A stretch of DNA of 49,008 bases from Candidatus Hinthialibacteria bacterium OLB16 (GCA_001567115.1 LMZT01000043.1:1-49008); one strand, 5' to 3'. Shown: positions 33,980-47,010, counted from the first letter of the stretch. Made by a program: numbers and translations. The notes: generated from the letters alone by a model not told the origin.

Positions 33980-35881
33980 ATGCTTTCATTACTCTGGCTG
34001 GTGCCAACCCTCCCATTCCTCGGCTTCCTGATTCTTCTCCTCTTCGGGGATAGAATGACCAAAACCCTTGTGGGGATCATCGGGGCAGGTTCGGTTGGGT
34101 TATCGGCACTTCTGACAATGGTAATCGGGTATCAGTTCCTGGCTTCCCCCCCGCCGGACCATGCCTTTACACAAGTGCTCTGGACCTGGTTCGAGGTCGG
34201 CGGGTTCCGGCCGGAAATTGCTTTCCGCCTCGATGCGCTGTCGCTGGTCATGGCTTCGGTGGTGACTTTTGTCGGATTCCTGATTCACCTCTATTCAATC
34301 GGTTATATGCACGAGGACAGCAGCTTCAGCCGTTTCTTTGCCGAGATGAACCTGTTTGTCTGCATGATGCTGGTGCTGGTGCTGGGAGATAATCTCCTGC
34401 TGCTGTATGTCGGCTGGGAGGGTGTCGGATTGTGCAGTTATTTGCTGATCGGGTTCTGGTATCAGGAACCGGCCAACTGCACCGCCGCCCAAAAGGCATT
34501 CATCGTCACCCGTGTGGGAGACACCGCCATGGCCATCGGGTTCTTCCTCCTGGTGACTCAGCTGGGCACCCTTCAAGTGCAGGATTTGATGCATAAAGCG
34601 GGAGAGATGTGGGAGCCGGGGAGTGGAATGGCGGTTGCGGCGACCCTGCTTCTGCTGGGCGGTGCAGTCGGGAAATCAGGCCAGTTGCCGCTTCAAACCT
34701 GGCTGCCGGATGCCATGGCCGGCCCGACTCCTGTCAGCGCCCTGATCCATGCCGCGACCATGGTGACTGCCGGTGTGTACCTCATCGCACGCACCCATGC
34801 GCTGTTTGCACTGGCCCCTTCAGTCCAGTTCCTGGTTGCGGTCATCGGTGCTCTGACCCTCCTGCTGGCCGGCTTCAGCGCCCTGGTCCAGACAGACATC
34901 AAGCGGATCCTGGCCTATTCGACCATCAGCCAGATCGGGTACATGTTCCTCGCGCTCGGTGTCGGGGCCTGGTCGGCGGGGATGTTCCATTTCATGACTC
35001 ATGCCTTTTTCAAAGCCCTCCTTTTCCTTGCGGCGGGTGCGGTCATTCATGCCCTTCACCATGAACAGAACATTTTTAAAATGGGCGGGCTGGCAAAACA
35101 ACTGCCGGTGGTGTTCTGGACATTCCTGATTGGAGCCGGATGCCTCGCATCGATACCATTGATCACCTCCGGTTTCTACAGCAAAGACGCAATCCTGTGG
35201 TATGCCTTCTCATCCGAAGGAGGCAGCATCTGGTTGTGGATGGCAGGCCTGGCAGGGGCATTTTTCACCTCGATCTACACCTTTCGAATGGTGTTTATCG
35301 CCTTTCTCGGAGAACCCAAAGGGCATATCCATCATCGGCCGGGGCCGGTCATGCTGGTTCCACTCGTTGTTCTGGCCTTTCTGGCGCTGTTCAGCGGCTT
35401 CATCGAACTGCCCCATAACTTTGCGCCTGTCCAGATGTTTTCAAATCTGATGGACACTGTGTTTCATTCTCATGGCCATTCGCATGAAGAGCACTCCTCA
35501 GCGGCTCTGGAGGGAATCCTTCAGCTGACCGCCGGAATCGTTTCGCTGATCGGGGTTGCGGCCGCATATTTTCTGTTCCTGAAAGACCCATCGAAGGTTG
35601 AAAAAATTTCATCAACCCCCGCGGGTTCTTTCCTTCAGGGTTTTCTGCTGCGTGGCTGGGACTTCGACCGGCTGTATGACACCCTGTTTGTCAATCCATT
35701 GATGGCTCTGGCCAGGATCAACAAAGGTGACATTGTTGACAGCCTCTATAACGGCCTGGCTTCACTGACTCAGATGGGCCACTACCGTTTGAAATGGATC
35801 CAGAATGGCGCGGTGCGTTGGTATGCAGCAGGATTGGCTCTGGGTGCTGTGATTCTGTTAGGAGTATTCATATTCACATGA
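33980..35881 (+). CDS. nuoL: NADH-quinone oxidoreductase subunit L
   Basis: NuoL (ND5) is a proton-pumping antiporter-like subunit. ATG 33980 is 1 nt after the nuoK stop and is preferred over GTG 33962; AGGA precedes it. The product is 633 residues with many membrane helices, and includes the conserved VGWEGVGLCSYLLIGFWY, PLQTWLPDAMAGPTPVSALIHAATMVTAG and the long lateral helix near the C-terminus (DRLYDTLFV ... FIFT). The stop overlaps nuoM as ATGA. Confidence 0.96.
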   Translation: MLSLLWLVPTLPFLGFLILLLFGDRMTKTLVGIIGAGSVGLSALLTMVIGYQFLASPPPDHAFTQVLWTWFEVGGFRPEIAFRLDALSLVMASVVTFVGFLIHLYSIGYMHEDSSFSRFFAEMNLFVCMMLVLVLGDNLLLLYVGWEGVGLCSYLLIGFWYQEPANCTAAQKAFIVTRVGDTAMAIGFFLLVTQLGTLQVQDLMHKAGEMWEPGSGMAVAATLLLLGGAVGKSGQLPLQTWLPDAMAGPTPVSALIHAATMVTAGVYLIARTHALFALAPSVQFLVAVIGALTLLLAGFSALVQTDIKRILAYSTISQIGYMFLALGVGAWSAGMFHFMTHAFFKALLFLAAGAVIHALHHEQNIFKMGGLAKQLPVVFWTFLIGAGCLASIPLITSGFYSKDAILWYAFSSEGGSIWLWMAGLAGAFFTSIYTFRMVFIAFLGEPKGHIHHRPGPVMLVPLVVLAFLALFSGFIELPHNFAPVQMFSNLMDTVFHSHGHSHEEHSSAALEGILQLTAGIVSLIGVAAAYFLFLKDPSKVEKISSTPAGSFLQGFLLRGWDFDRLYDTLFVNPLMALARINKGDIVDSLYNGLASLTQMGHYRLKWIQNGAVRWYAAGLALGAVILLGVFIFT

Positions 35882-37386
35882 GCTTGGTCTGGCTGATCCT
35901 TATCCCGATGGTGGGGGGCCTGGTGGCGGGTCTGGTGGCACGGAAGAACGAATCCTTGTGCCGCTGGATTTCGCTGTCTGCACTCATTCTTGATTCCGGC
36001 ATTGCCATCAACCTGTTCGCCCATCATTGGCTCGGGCTTGATCTTCCCACTTCGACACGCTGGCTGGTGGAGTTTCAGGTGGAATGGATCCCCCGCCTTG
36101 GTGCCGGGATCCACCTGGCGGTGGATGGACTCAGCCTTTTGATGGTTCTCCTGACACTGTTCCTGGGAATCATCGGAGTGGGGGCCTCCTGGACCGAAAT
36201 CAAGACACAGGTGGGATTTTTCCACTTCAATTTCCTCTGGATCCTTTCAGGTGTTATCGGGGTGTTCCTGGCGCTGGACCTGCTTCTCTTCTTCTTTTTC
36301 TGGGAAGTGATGCTGGTGCCGATGTATTTCCTGATCGGCATCTGGGGTCATGAGAACCGGCAATATGCCGCAGTAAAATTCTTCATCTTTACCCAGGCCA
36401 GTGGCCTGGTGATGCTGTTGTCCATCCTGGTGCTGGTTTTCACCCATGCCGCCGGAGGCGAACTCACCTTCGATTATATGAAACTGCTTGGAACCCCGAT
36501 GGATGGAACTTTCGGGTTGCTGGTCATGCTGGGATTTTTCCTGGCTTTCACTGTCAAACTGCCGGCATTTCCCTTCCATCCCTGGCTGCCGGATGCCCAT
36601 ACCGAGGCTCCCACAGCCGGCAGCATCATTCTCGCTGGAATCCTTCTAAAAACAGGGGCTTATGGACTGCTGCGGTTTGTTGTTCCGCTGTTTCCTGCCG
36701 CCTGCCAGGTATTTACCCCTTATGCCCTGTTTCTCGGGGTAGTCGGTGTCCTGTATGGAGCCATGCAGGCTTTTGCCCAGAGTGACCTGAAGCGCCTGGT
36801 CGCCTATACCAGTGTGAGCCACATGGGATTTGTGCTCCTTGGGGTGTTCGCCTGGAATGATTATGCCCTCTATGGCGTTGTGATGCAGATGATCTGCCAT
36901 GGTTTTTCTTCGGGTGCCCAGTTCATGCTGGTGGGTGCCTTGTATGAGCGTGTCCACACACGTGAAATGGGCCGGATGGGTGGTTTATGGACAACCGCCC
37001 CACGCCTGGGAGCGGCATCGATGTTCTTTGCTATGGCCTCACTCGGCCTTCCAGGGATGGGTAACTTTATTGCGGAGTTTCTGGTTCTGGCCGGTCTTTT
37101 CAAAGTCAGCGTCACCGCGACATCCTTTGCCTCCCTGGGATTGATCGCTGCCACCATTTATTCCCTCTGGCTGATGCGGGGGACCTTCTTCGGACCCAAT
37201 GACAAACAATGGAAGATCGCCGATCTGAATGCACGGGAACTTTCCCTGGTTGCGGCTCTCGTGGCGGGTCTGGTATTTCTCGGATTTTACCCGCAACCGG
37301 TCCTGAAAGCGGTTCATCCCGCTCTGGAGGCACTCCAGCAATCCACTGCCCAGGCCCCTGTTCCGGTGGCAATGAACAGGAGATAG
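35878..37386 (+). CDS. nuoM: NADH-quinone oxidoreductase subunit M
   Basis: NuoM (ND4) is an antiporter-like subunit. ATG 35878 (ATGA overlap with nuoL) is chosen over the longer frame at 35794, giving 502 residues. Typical pieces are FFFFWEVMLVPMYFLIGIWG (catalytic Glu), KLPAFPFHPWLPDAHTEAPTAGSIILAGILLKTGAYG and KRLVAYTSVSHMGFVLLG. About 14 helices. Confidence 0.96.
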   Translation: MSLVWLILIPMVGGLVAGLVARKNESLCRWISLSALILDSGIAINLFAHHWLGLDLPTSTRWLVEFQVEWIPRLGAGIHLAVDGLSLLMVLLTLFLGIIGVGASWTEIKTQVGFFHFNFLWILSGVIGVFLALDLLLFFFFWEVMLVPMYFLIGIWGHENRQYAAVKFFIFTQASGLVMLLSILVLVFTHAAGGELTFDYMKLLGTPMDGTFGLLVMLGFFLAFTVKLPAFPFHPWLPDAHTEAPTAGSIILAGILLKTGAYGLLRFVVPLFPAACQVFTPYALFLGVVGVLYGAMQAFAQSDLKRLVAYTSVSHMGFVLLGVFAWNDYALYGVVMQMICHGFSSGAQFMLVGALYERVHTREMGRMGGLWTTAPRLGAASMFFAMASLGLPGMGNFIAEFLVLAGLFKVSVTATSFASLGLIAATIYSLWLMRGTFFGPNDKQWKIADLNARELSLVAALVAGLVFLGFYPQPVLKAVHPALEALQQSTAQAPVPVAMNRR

Positions 37387-37389
37387 ACC

Positions 37390-38824
37390 TTGAACAGCGC
37401 CGATATAATCGCCCTGCTTCCTCTGATTCTGCTGACCCTGGCAACGATTGCGGTCATGCTGGCCATCTCGTTCAAAAGGTCGCATGGGCTGGCTGCCGGG
37501 CTGACAGCACTGGGATTCACCGCCACCTTTCTGCTCCTGCCTGCCATATCACGAGTTGCTCCTCACCCGGTAACACCGATCTACCTGGTTGACACATTCG
37601 GGCTTTTCTTTTCAGGCCTGCTCCTTGCCGCCAGCCTGGTGGTGACTCTGCTGGCTTATGGCTATTACGAGACCCGATCCGGATTCCGGGAGGAGTTCTA
37701 TCTTCTGTTGCTGATGTCGGCGATGGGGGGCCTGGTGCTGGTCGGCAGCACGCATCTGGTTTCGCTGTTCATCGGCCTCGAGTTGCTCAGTGTTCCCCTT
37801 TACACCATGGTCGGGTTCTCACGCACTGCGAGGCGTTCTCTTGAAGCGGCTTTGAAATACCTGGTCCTTGCCGGTGTATCTTCAGCCTTTCTCCTGTTCG
37901 GCATGGCTTTGTTGTTTGCCGCAACCGGAAGCATGGATTTTTCCAGAATCCTCGAAATGGGGCGCAGCGGAGATGCCTCATCGACACCACTCATGGCGGG
38001 CCTGGCGCTCATCGGTGTGGCGGTCGGATTCAAACTGGCGATTGTCCCATTCCACCTGTGGACCCCGGATGTTTATGAAGGCGCACCGGCACCGACAACC
38101 TCATTTGTAGCCACAGTCTCCAAAGGGGCCATGACAGCCGTTCTGCTTCGCCTGTATCTGCTGGCTGGGGGAGTCATACCGGATTCAACCGTCACGATCT
38201 TTTCCATTCTCGCGATCCTTTCGATGTTTACCGGAAATCTGCTCGCACTGATGCAGAACAATGTCAAACGAGTCCTCGCATATTCCTCGATCTCCCATCT
38301 CGGCTACCTGCTGGTTGCTTTTCTGGCGGGCGGGGAGTATGCGGTCGAAGCAGTGACCTTCTACCTGACCGCATACATGGTCACCAGCCTTGGCACTTTC
38401 GGCATCATCGCACTCCTCTCCGATCGTGAGGGTGAACCGGAACTGCTTCAGGATTACTCCGGCCTCTTCTGGCGAAATCCGGTAGCCGCTGGATTGTTTT
38501 CACTGTTTCTGCTTTCGCTTGCCGGGATACCGATGACAGCGGGATTCATTGGCAAGTTCTATCTGTTTGCCGCTGGAGTCGATCACTCGGCCTGGCTGCT
38601 GATCGGGTCACTGGTCATCAACAGCGCCATTGGACTTTTTTTATTACCTCCGGATTGTCGCTTCCATGTATGCCGGAGCCGAAGAAAAAGCCACACCAAT
38701 CCCTCTGCCGGGAAGCGCTCTGGCAAGCCTGCTCGTGCTGATGCTCGTTTCTGTGGTTATTTTCTGGTTTGGGGTTTACCCCGAGTTCCTGATTCATCTG
38801 ATCCGCAGCGCGATAATCGGTTGA
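37390..38824 (+). CDS. nuoN: NADH-quinone oxidoreductase subunit N, frameshifted near the 3' end
   Basis: NuoN (ND2) starts at TTG 37390 with AGGAG a few bases upstream. About 477 residues are expected. Conserved pieces are FIGLELLSVPLYTMVGFSR, FKLAIVPFHLWTPDVYEGAPAPTTSFVA and KRVLAYSSISHLGYLLVAF. The frame breaks in T7 at 38636-38642. Removing one T restores GLFYYLRIVASMYAG and a last helix (LASLLVLMLVSVVIFWFGVYPEF) ending at TGA 38824. Without correction, translation runs to 38847 with a nonsense polar tail. A sequencing indel is the simplest explanation, since the rest is intact. Confidence 0.93.
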
Positions 38825-38868
38825 ACTCCGCTTATCATTCATTCTGATTCCTGTTATGTGTCTCATCC

Positions 38869-39468
38869 ATGGACTCTTCACGCATCCTTGTTGTCGCTAC
38901 ACGAAACCGGAAGAAAGGCATCGAACTGTCGGAACTCCTCGAGGGGCTTCCCTTTGAGGTCAGGACACTCGATTTTTATCCGGATTGCCCTGAAGTGATC
39001 GAAGATGGCGAAACCTTCGAGGCCAACTCCGAAAAAAAAGCGCGGGAGGTTTCTTCCCATACCGGTGAATGGGTGGTGGCGGATGATTCCGGGCTGGAAG
39101 TGGATGTCCTGGGTGGGGAACCCGGGGTTTATTCCGCCCGGTATGGCGGCCTGGATGACGATCATTCACGAAATCAGTACCTCCTCGATAAGCTGGCTGG
39201 CCGCCCACCGGAGGAGCGTTCTGCACGGTTTGTCTGCTGCGCAACCCTGTTCGGGGATGGAAAAGTGATTTACCAGGTTCGCGCCACCTGTGAAGGAAGG
39301 ATCCTGCACACTCCCAGGGGTGCCTTTGGCTTTGGATATGATCCCATTTTCCAGCCGGATGGATTCGATTGCTCGATGGCGGAGCTCCCACCCTCTGAGA
39401 AACATCGAATCAGTCATCGTGGAAAGGCGCTCCGGGAGATCCGAAATTTCTTCGAGAGGCACAAATGA
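38869..39468 (+). CDS. rdgB: XTP/dITP diphosphatase (RdgB/HAM1)
   Basis: Hydrolyses XTP, dITP and ITP to clean the nucleotide pool. The product is 199 residues. Motifs are VATRNRKKGIEL at the N-terminus, ETFEANSEKKAREV, ADDSGLEVDVLGGEPGVYSARYGG, and GFGYDPIF near residue 160, and SHRGKAL. ATG 38869 has no clear ribosome site. The stop overlaps ribD as ATGA, so these two are coupled. Confidence 0.96.
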   Translation: MDSSRILVVATRNRKKGIELSELLEGLPFEVRTLDFYPDCPEVIEDGETFEANSEKKAREVSSHTGEWVVADDSGLEVDVLGGEPGVYSARYGGLDDDHSRNQYLLDKLAGRPPEERSARFVCCATLFGDGKVIYQVRATCEGRILHTPRGAFGFGYDPIFQPDGFDCSMAELPPSEKHRISHRGKALREIRNFFERHK

Positions 39469-40568
39469 ACCCTGAGACCGATATTGGGTATATGCGATTG
39501 GCTCTTTCTCTGGCAGAACGAGGCATGGGCTGGACTTCGCCCAACCCAATGGTCGGAGCCGTGGTGGTGCGTGATGGAAAGGCCATTGCTGAGGGATATC
39601 ACCCGAGTTGCGGAGAGGCCCATGCGGAGAGGATCGCTCTCGAGAAAGCGGGCGGCCAGGCGGTTGGAGCGACCCTCTATGTAACCCTCGAACCCTGTGC
39701 GCACCATGGGAAAACACCGCCCTGCCTGGATTGCGTCCTGGCTTCGGGTGTGGCCAGGGTCGTCATCGCCATGGAGGACCCCAATCCGCTGGTCCATGGC
39801 AAGTCGATCCAGGCTCTCCGGGATAATGGAATTGAGGTTGCAGTCGGCATCTGTGAAAAGGAAGCCAGGGTTTTGAACTACCCCTTCCTCTCATCCATGC
39901 TTCGCCAGCGGCCCTGGGTGACATTGAAATATGCCATGACTCTGGATGGGAAGATTGCGACATCAACCGGAGACAGCAAATGGGTTTCCGGCGAAGAATC
40001 CCGCGCCGGTGTCCAGGATATCCGCAAACGCCACCGCGCCATTCTTGTTGGCTTCAGAACCGCATTGACTGATGATCCCCTGTTGACCTGCCGCGAAACC
40101 GGTGATCCACCCCCTCGGCAACCCCTTCGGATCGTTCTGGGTGGAATCGGCGGGCTGCCTCCCTCCAGCCAGCTGGCAGCCACTTCCACACAATTTCCCA
40201 CTCTGCATGTTCTTTCCGGTCAACGGTGGCAGAATCCAATCCGTGAACCGGGAGATGTGGAGGGTCTCCTGATTACCACCCAAGGATCGATCCTCCATGA
40301 ACTCATGAAGGTTCTCTATGAGAGAGAGATCGACAGCCTGCTGGTTGAAGGAGGGGCGCGCACTCTCTCCTCATTTATGGAGGCAGGGCTGGTGGATGAG
40401 ATTTATGCTTTTATCGCCCCGAAAATATTGAATGACTTCGATGCCCTCTCACCGTTCCCGGGTGAAGGTGGATCCGGGCTGATGTCGGATGCCATTCAAC
40501 TTCAGCGTGTATCGATTCAGACTTACGGGCAGGATGTCCTGGTGCATGGCTACCTGACCGAGCTTTGA
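39465..40568 (+). CDS. ribD: Bifunctional riboflavin deaminase/reductase RibD
   Basis: RibD does two riboflavin steps: pyrimidine deamination, then reduction. The product is 367 residues. The N-terminal deaminase has the zinc motif HAE (His53-Glu55; GEAHAERIALEKAGG) and PCAHHGKTPPC (Cys78, Cys87). The C-terminal reductase starts ~149 (PWVTLKYAMTLDGKIAT, LVEGGARTLSSF). It overlaps rdgB by 4 nt. No FMN riboswitch is seen, as it sits inside the transcript. No other rib gene is nearby. Confidence 0.97.
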   Translation: MNPETDIGYMRLALSLAERGMGWTSPNPMVGAVVVRDGKAIAEGYHPSCGEAHAERIALEKAGGQAVGATLYVTLEPCAHHGKTPPCLDCVLASGVARVVIAMEDPNPLVHGKSIQALRDNGIEVAVGICEKEARVLNYPFLSSMLRQRPWVTLKYAMTLDGKIATSTGDSKWVSGEESRAGVQDIRKRHRAILVGFRTALTDDPLLTCRETGDPPPRQPLRIVLGGIGGLPPSSQLAATSTQFPTLHVLSGQRWQNPIREPGDVEGLLITTQGSILHELMKVLYEREIDSLLVEGGARTLSSFMEAGLVDEIYAFIAPKILNDFDALSPFPGEGGSGLMSDAIQLQRVSIQTYGQDVLVHGYLTEL

Positions 40569-40599
40569 GCAGGTTTCTTCGATCATCAGGAGAATCCCC

Positions 40600-40637
40600 C
40601 CGGCCTCCGGAGGAGGAGCACCTCCTCCCCCGGCCGG
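40600..40637. terminator. Strong hairpin between convergent ribD and kinase genes
   Basis: CCGGCC (40600-40605) pairs with GGCCGG (40632-40637). After a 3x3 internal loop, GGAGGAGG (40609-40616) pairs with CCTCCTCC (40621-40628) around AGCA. It is very stable, without a U-tract on either strand. Confidence 0.6.
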
Positions 40638-40651
40638 AAGATTTCAGGCAA

Positions 40652-41737
40652 TCAACGTTTGATGCGTGCCGATCCGCCTTTGAAGACATGCATGAGTTCC
40701 TCGAGCGTGATCATGCTGGTATCGCCCCGGGTGCTTTGCAGCAAAGCCCCATGGGCTGCACCGAGATCGACACATTCCTGAGGGGTCATTCCACTGAGGA
40801 AGCCATAAGCGAAACCGCTTGAAAAGCCATCGCCCCCGCCCACACGGTCTTCGATTTCAAGGCCTTCGTAGCGCCGTGAAAGAAAAAAGTCACCCTCGGC
40901 ATACAGGATTGCCGACCAGTTGTTGACCAGGCCGCTGACCACCTCGCGAAGGGTGGTGCCGACCACCTGGATATTGGGATACGCCTCCACAACCTTTTTG
41001 ACCATCTTCTTGTAGTTCTCGACCGGGAGGGATCGCAGGTTTTCATCAGTTCCTTCCACTTCGAAACCGAGGACCTTCTGGAAATCCTCCTCATTGCCGA
41101 TCAGGCAATCCACCAGAGGCACCAGCTCCCGGGTCACTTCCTGGGCACGTTTCGATGACCATAGCTTGCTTCTGAAGTTCAGGTCATAAGAGACGATGGT
41201 TCCGGCATCATGGGCTGCCTGGAGCATTTCTTTGCACACAGCGGCAGTATCATCCGACAGGGCAGTGAAGATACCGCCGGTATGAAGCCAGCGGACTCCG
41301 CGGTCTTTGAATATCCTTTTCCAGTCAACCTCGCCCGGTTTCAGATGGGATGCAGCCGAATGCCCCCGGTCGTACATGGTGACACTGCCCCGCACCCCGG
41401 TGCCGACTTCGGTAAAGTTCAGGCCGATCCGGTCTTTTTTCCCCACCCCATCATAGGGAACCATGATGACTTCGCGGGTGTCCATCCCCACAGCGCGGGC
41501 ATGGTTTAAAACGAGTTTCCCGAGCGGGTTATCCACCAGGCGTGAACTCCAGCCGGTGCGAAGCCCCAACCGGGCAAGTGCATAAGCGACATTGTACTCC
41601 CCGCCACCCACCCAGACCTCGAGGTTGGTGGCATACTCGATCCTCCCATGTCCGGCAGGTGAGAGCCGGATCATGCACTCTCCTGCCGATAGCAGGTCGA
41701 GCTGTGTTTCCGATGCAGGACGGATTTTCAATGGCAT
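40652..41737 (-). CDS. PfkB-family sugar kinase, 2-keto-3-deoxygluconate kinase-like
   Basis: The product is 361 residues, with ATG 41737 after AGGAGG ~11 nt upstream. It is a ribokinase/PfkB fold. The N-terminal GECMIRLSP and the GGGEYNVAYALARLGL substrate loop are present. The C-terminal anion-hole/catalytic motif is DRVGGGDGFSSGF (Gly300-Asp303); the GGGD form is common in KDG kinases. The substrate is inferred from these motifs only. There is no aldolase or uronate gene next to it. Divergent from hsp20. Confidence 0.75.
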   Translation of the reverse strand: MPLKIRPASETQLDLLSAGECMIRLSPAGHGRIEYATNLEVWVGGGEYNVAYALARLGLRTGWSSRLVDNPLGKLVLNHARAVGMDTREVIMVPYDGVGKKDRIGLNFTEVGTGVRGSVTMYDRGHSAASHLKPGEVDWKRIFKDRGVRWLHTGGIFTALSDDTAAVCKEMLQAAHDAGTIVSYDLNFRSKLWSSKRAQEVTRELVPLVDCLIGNEEDFQKVLGFEVEGTDENLRSLPVENYKKMVKKVVEAYPNIQVVGTTLREVVSGLVNNWSAILYAEGDFFLSRRYEGLEIEDRVGGGDGFSSGFAYGFLSGMTPQECVDLGAAHGALLQSTRGDTSMITLEELMHVFKGGSARIKR

Positions 41738-41812
41738 GTTGGTAGAACCTCCTCTGAATGCCGGTCAGGCATGGTATTTCAGAACATTTCATCACAGTCA
41801 GGATTGTTCCGA

Positions 41813-41841
41813 TTGACGGCAAACTCCACGAAAAGTATTCT
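41813..41841 (+). promoter_or_regulatory. Sigma-70 promoter for hsp20-lon
   Basis: TTGACG (41813-41818), a 17-nt spacer and TATTCT (41836-41841): a 5/6 -35 box and a 4/6 -10 box. The start would be near 41848, ~28 nt before the hsp20 ATG. No CIRCE-type inverted repeat is seen. Confidence 0.6.
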
Positions 41842-41875
41842 AAATCAGTTTTCCAGAAGCGGGGGAGACCTGTCG

Positions 41876-42329
41876 ATGCCTGTGATAGATGAAAGACCCA
41901 GCTCACCAGCACACACCTCTGAGCACGATCCAAGCAATATATTCCCCGAATCTCAGGTGTACCTGTGTTCTCAAGCCTCAAGGCTGCGGGTGAATGAAAC
42001 TGTCTGGCATCCTCCAACTGATGTTTACGAAACCAGTGACTGCTATTTTGTAAAAATCGAACTTGGAGGGGGAATCCGGGAAGAAATTCTTGTGACCTAC
42101 GAGGATGGAATCCTCGCATTCCGCGGCCGACGTTCAAACACCTGTTCGGTGAATAAGATCCGCTACCGCCAGGCTGAAATAAAATATGGCCTTTTCGAGG
42201 TGTGCTTGCGCCTGCCGGATGATGTGGATATCAATGGCATCCGAGTCTCATACAGCAATGGTTTCCTCGAGGCTGCACTGCCGAAACAGCGGGACCGGCT
42301 CACACAGACCACACGGGTGGCGATTCAAA

Positions 42330-42337
<8 letters not shown>
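41876..42337 (+). CDS. Small heat-shock protein (Hsp20/alpha-crystallin)
   Basis: ATG 41876 is chosen because GGGGGAG (41861-41867) lies ~9 nt upstream. The frame extends to 41771 but would cross the promoter. The product is 153 residues. The alpha-crystallin domain is ~46-137 (PPTDVYETSDCYFVKIELGG ... YGLFEVCLRLPDDVD ... NGFLEAALPK). The C-terminal IxI motif is IQI (150-152). The N-terminal 40 residues are disordered-looking. As an ATP-independent holdase it is a sensible partner for Lon, whose start overlaps its stop by 8 nt. Confidence 0.92.
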
Positions 42338-44847
<2,510 letters not shown>

Positions 44848-44851
<4 letters not shown>

Positions 44852-46986
44852 ATTTTTTACCTGGATTGATTGTTCTTATCACCATCACATCGGTTGCTGA
44901 AGATTTCAAGCCCCGGGTTGATGTATTGAAAATGCACCTCGGCCATCTCCAGGCCATCACAGTCACACCCGCAGACAGGGAAAATGCGCTCAAACAGCTG
45001 GAGACACTCGCACAGGCGGTTCAAAAAGATATTACCAGCGAGGAATCATTCAATTCTCTTTACAGGGAAATCGATACAGTGCGCCAGTGGTTGCTGGATC
45101 ATTCATTGAATCCACCCCAGGTGGCTGAAGGAAAGTATGAGGAGCTAGGAAAGGCTCTGGTCATCGGTAATTCTCAGATTCAGCTCTCGATCCAGAAGGA
45201 AGACCTCGCACTGGCCGTGAAAACCGCCTCAACCGAATGGCGCTTCGCTCCCGCCGATGAAACGGATCTGGAACTGGATGGAAAAAACATGAGCCTGATA
45301 AAGGCTGGCAATCGGGTTTATGAACCATTCCGGACCGGGTATGGGATCGGAGCGATCCTCACCTTCAGCAATTTCCCCGAGATGCCACGCCTGAAAGTGG
45401 TGCTTGGATTCCACCTGATTGGAAATGAAATTCTGTGTGAGGTCTCTGCTCCCCTGGAAAGCCCGGTGCTCAAGGGTGTGAACTGGCCGAAAGCGGTGGT
45501 CTTCGACACTCAGAGCGCAACTGATTTTTCTGTCCTCCCGTTCATGCAGGGGGTGCTGCTTCCAGCCAACTGGCCGAAAGAAATGCATTACAAGGGCGGG
45601 CTGACACAAACTCGCTGGTTCTATATGCCCTGGTGGGGGCAAATCCGGAATGGACATGGTGTGCAGACGATCATCGAGACCACCTATGATGGAGGGGGCT
45701 ACTATGTTCATCCTGAAGGCGGCCCGACCACAATCAGACCGCACTGGTTCTCGAGCCTGGGTCGTTTACGCTACCAGCGCCGGGTGATGTATGTCTTTGA
45801 GGACCAGGCCACTTATGTCACCATGGCCAAAAGATACCGCCGTTATGTCCAGGAAAATGGCCAGTTTGTATCCCTGAAAGAAAAAGCGGCTCGAAACCCA
45901 AAGGTAGAAAGCATGCTTGGACGTCCGGTTGTCCACCTCGGCTCGCTCTATCATTTTGTTCCTGAATCCGGCCTTTTCCATAAAGATCGAATCGAAAACA
46001 ACCACACATTTTCACCATTTTCCGATCTGGCGGCCATGCTGCATGAGCTGAAAAACAAAGGCATAGAAAGCGCCTATGTTCATCTGGATGGATGGGGATT
46101 CAGGGGATATGACAGTGCTCATCCGGATGTTCTTCCTCCCGGGGAAGAGCAGGGTGGCTGGGAAGGGTTGCGAGCCTTTGCAGAGACCTGCCGGGAGCTG
46201 GGATATCTATTTGCTGTCCATGACAATTACCGGGATTTTTATACGAATGCGGCCTCTTTCAGCGAAAAACTCGCCTTACAGCGTGAAAATGGCTCATTTC
46301 CGAAGGATTCAACCTGGTGTGGTGGGCCGCAGTTATTTTTAAGCGCCCGGTTTGCACAAGAGTATGTGCGAAGAAACCATGACCTGTTTGCTGCCCATGG
46401 GGTTCACCTGGATGGCGCATACCTGGATGTCTTTGCGGTTGCAGACCTGGATGAAAGTTTTCAGGCAGCCCATCCGATGACACGGGAAGACTGCGCCCAT
46501 TTCCGCCGGTCCTGCTTCGACCTCCTGCGGGCCAGAGGCTATGTGGTCAGCTCCGAGGAGCCGGTTGATTTCGCGGTTCCCTCACTGGATCTGGTCCACC
46601 ATGGCCCCTATCCAACCTGGAAAAATCTGGGCGGGGGAGAGGCGGTCGGAATTCCAGTCCCGTTGTTCAACCTGGTTTATCATGATGCGATTCTTCTCCC
46701 TTGGGATATGGGGGAAGATGGCGGCTGGGGCACCCCGAAAGGCGATGCGGGCAGATTGCACTGCCTCCTGAATGGAGGGCTTCCCTATGTTTCACCAGGA
46801 GCCTCCGACCAACAGATCCAACAGGTCCTCGAAGCTTCGAAGCTTGCCCGGCATGTTGCTTTGATGGAGATGGTTGACCACCAGTTCCTCGATGAGACCA
46901 AGCGAAAGCAATCCACTCTCTATTCCGATGGAACCCGTGTCACCGTGGATTTCGATCAGAAAACCAGCTCGATCGACTATCCATAA
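44848..46986 (+). CDS. Large glycoside-hydrolase-like (GH101/DUF5696-like) barrel protein
   Basis: The product is 712 residues, with ATG 44848 overlapping the lon stop as ATGA and no visible ribosome site. A short N-terminal hydrophobic stretch (LPGLIVLITITSVA) suggests a signal peptide, though with no basic n-region. Residues ~90-330 are beta-rich, carbohydrate-binding-like. Residues ~370-650 look like a TIM barrel: YVHLDGWGFRGYDSAHPD, FAVHDNYRDFY, HLDGAYLDVF (Asp522, Asp527), SSEEPVDFAVPSLDLVHHG (Glu570-571), and DMGEDGGWGTPKG. The Asp/Glu pattern fits retaining glycosidases of the GH101 or DUF5696 type. Family assignment is by motif resemblance, and the substrate is unknown. Coupling to lon is unexpected. 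Confidence 0.6.
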
Positions 46987-47010
46987 CCCTTTTTTCTTTC
47001 CACACAAAAA

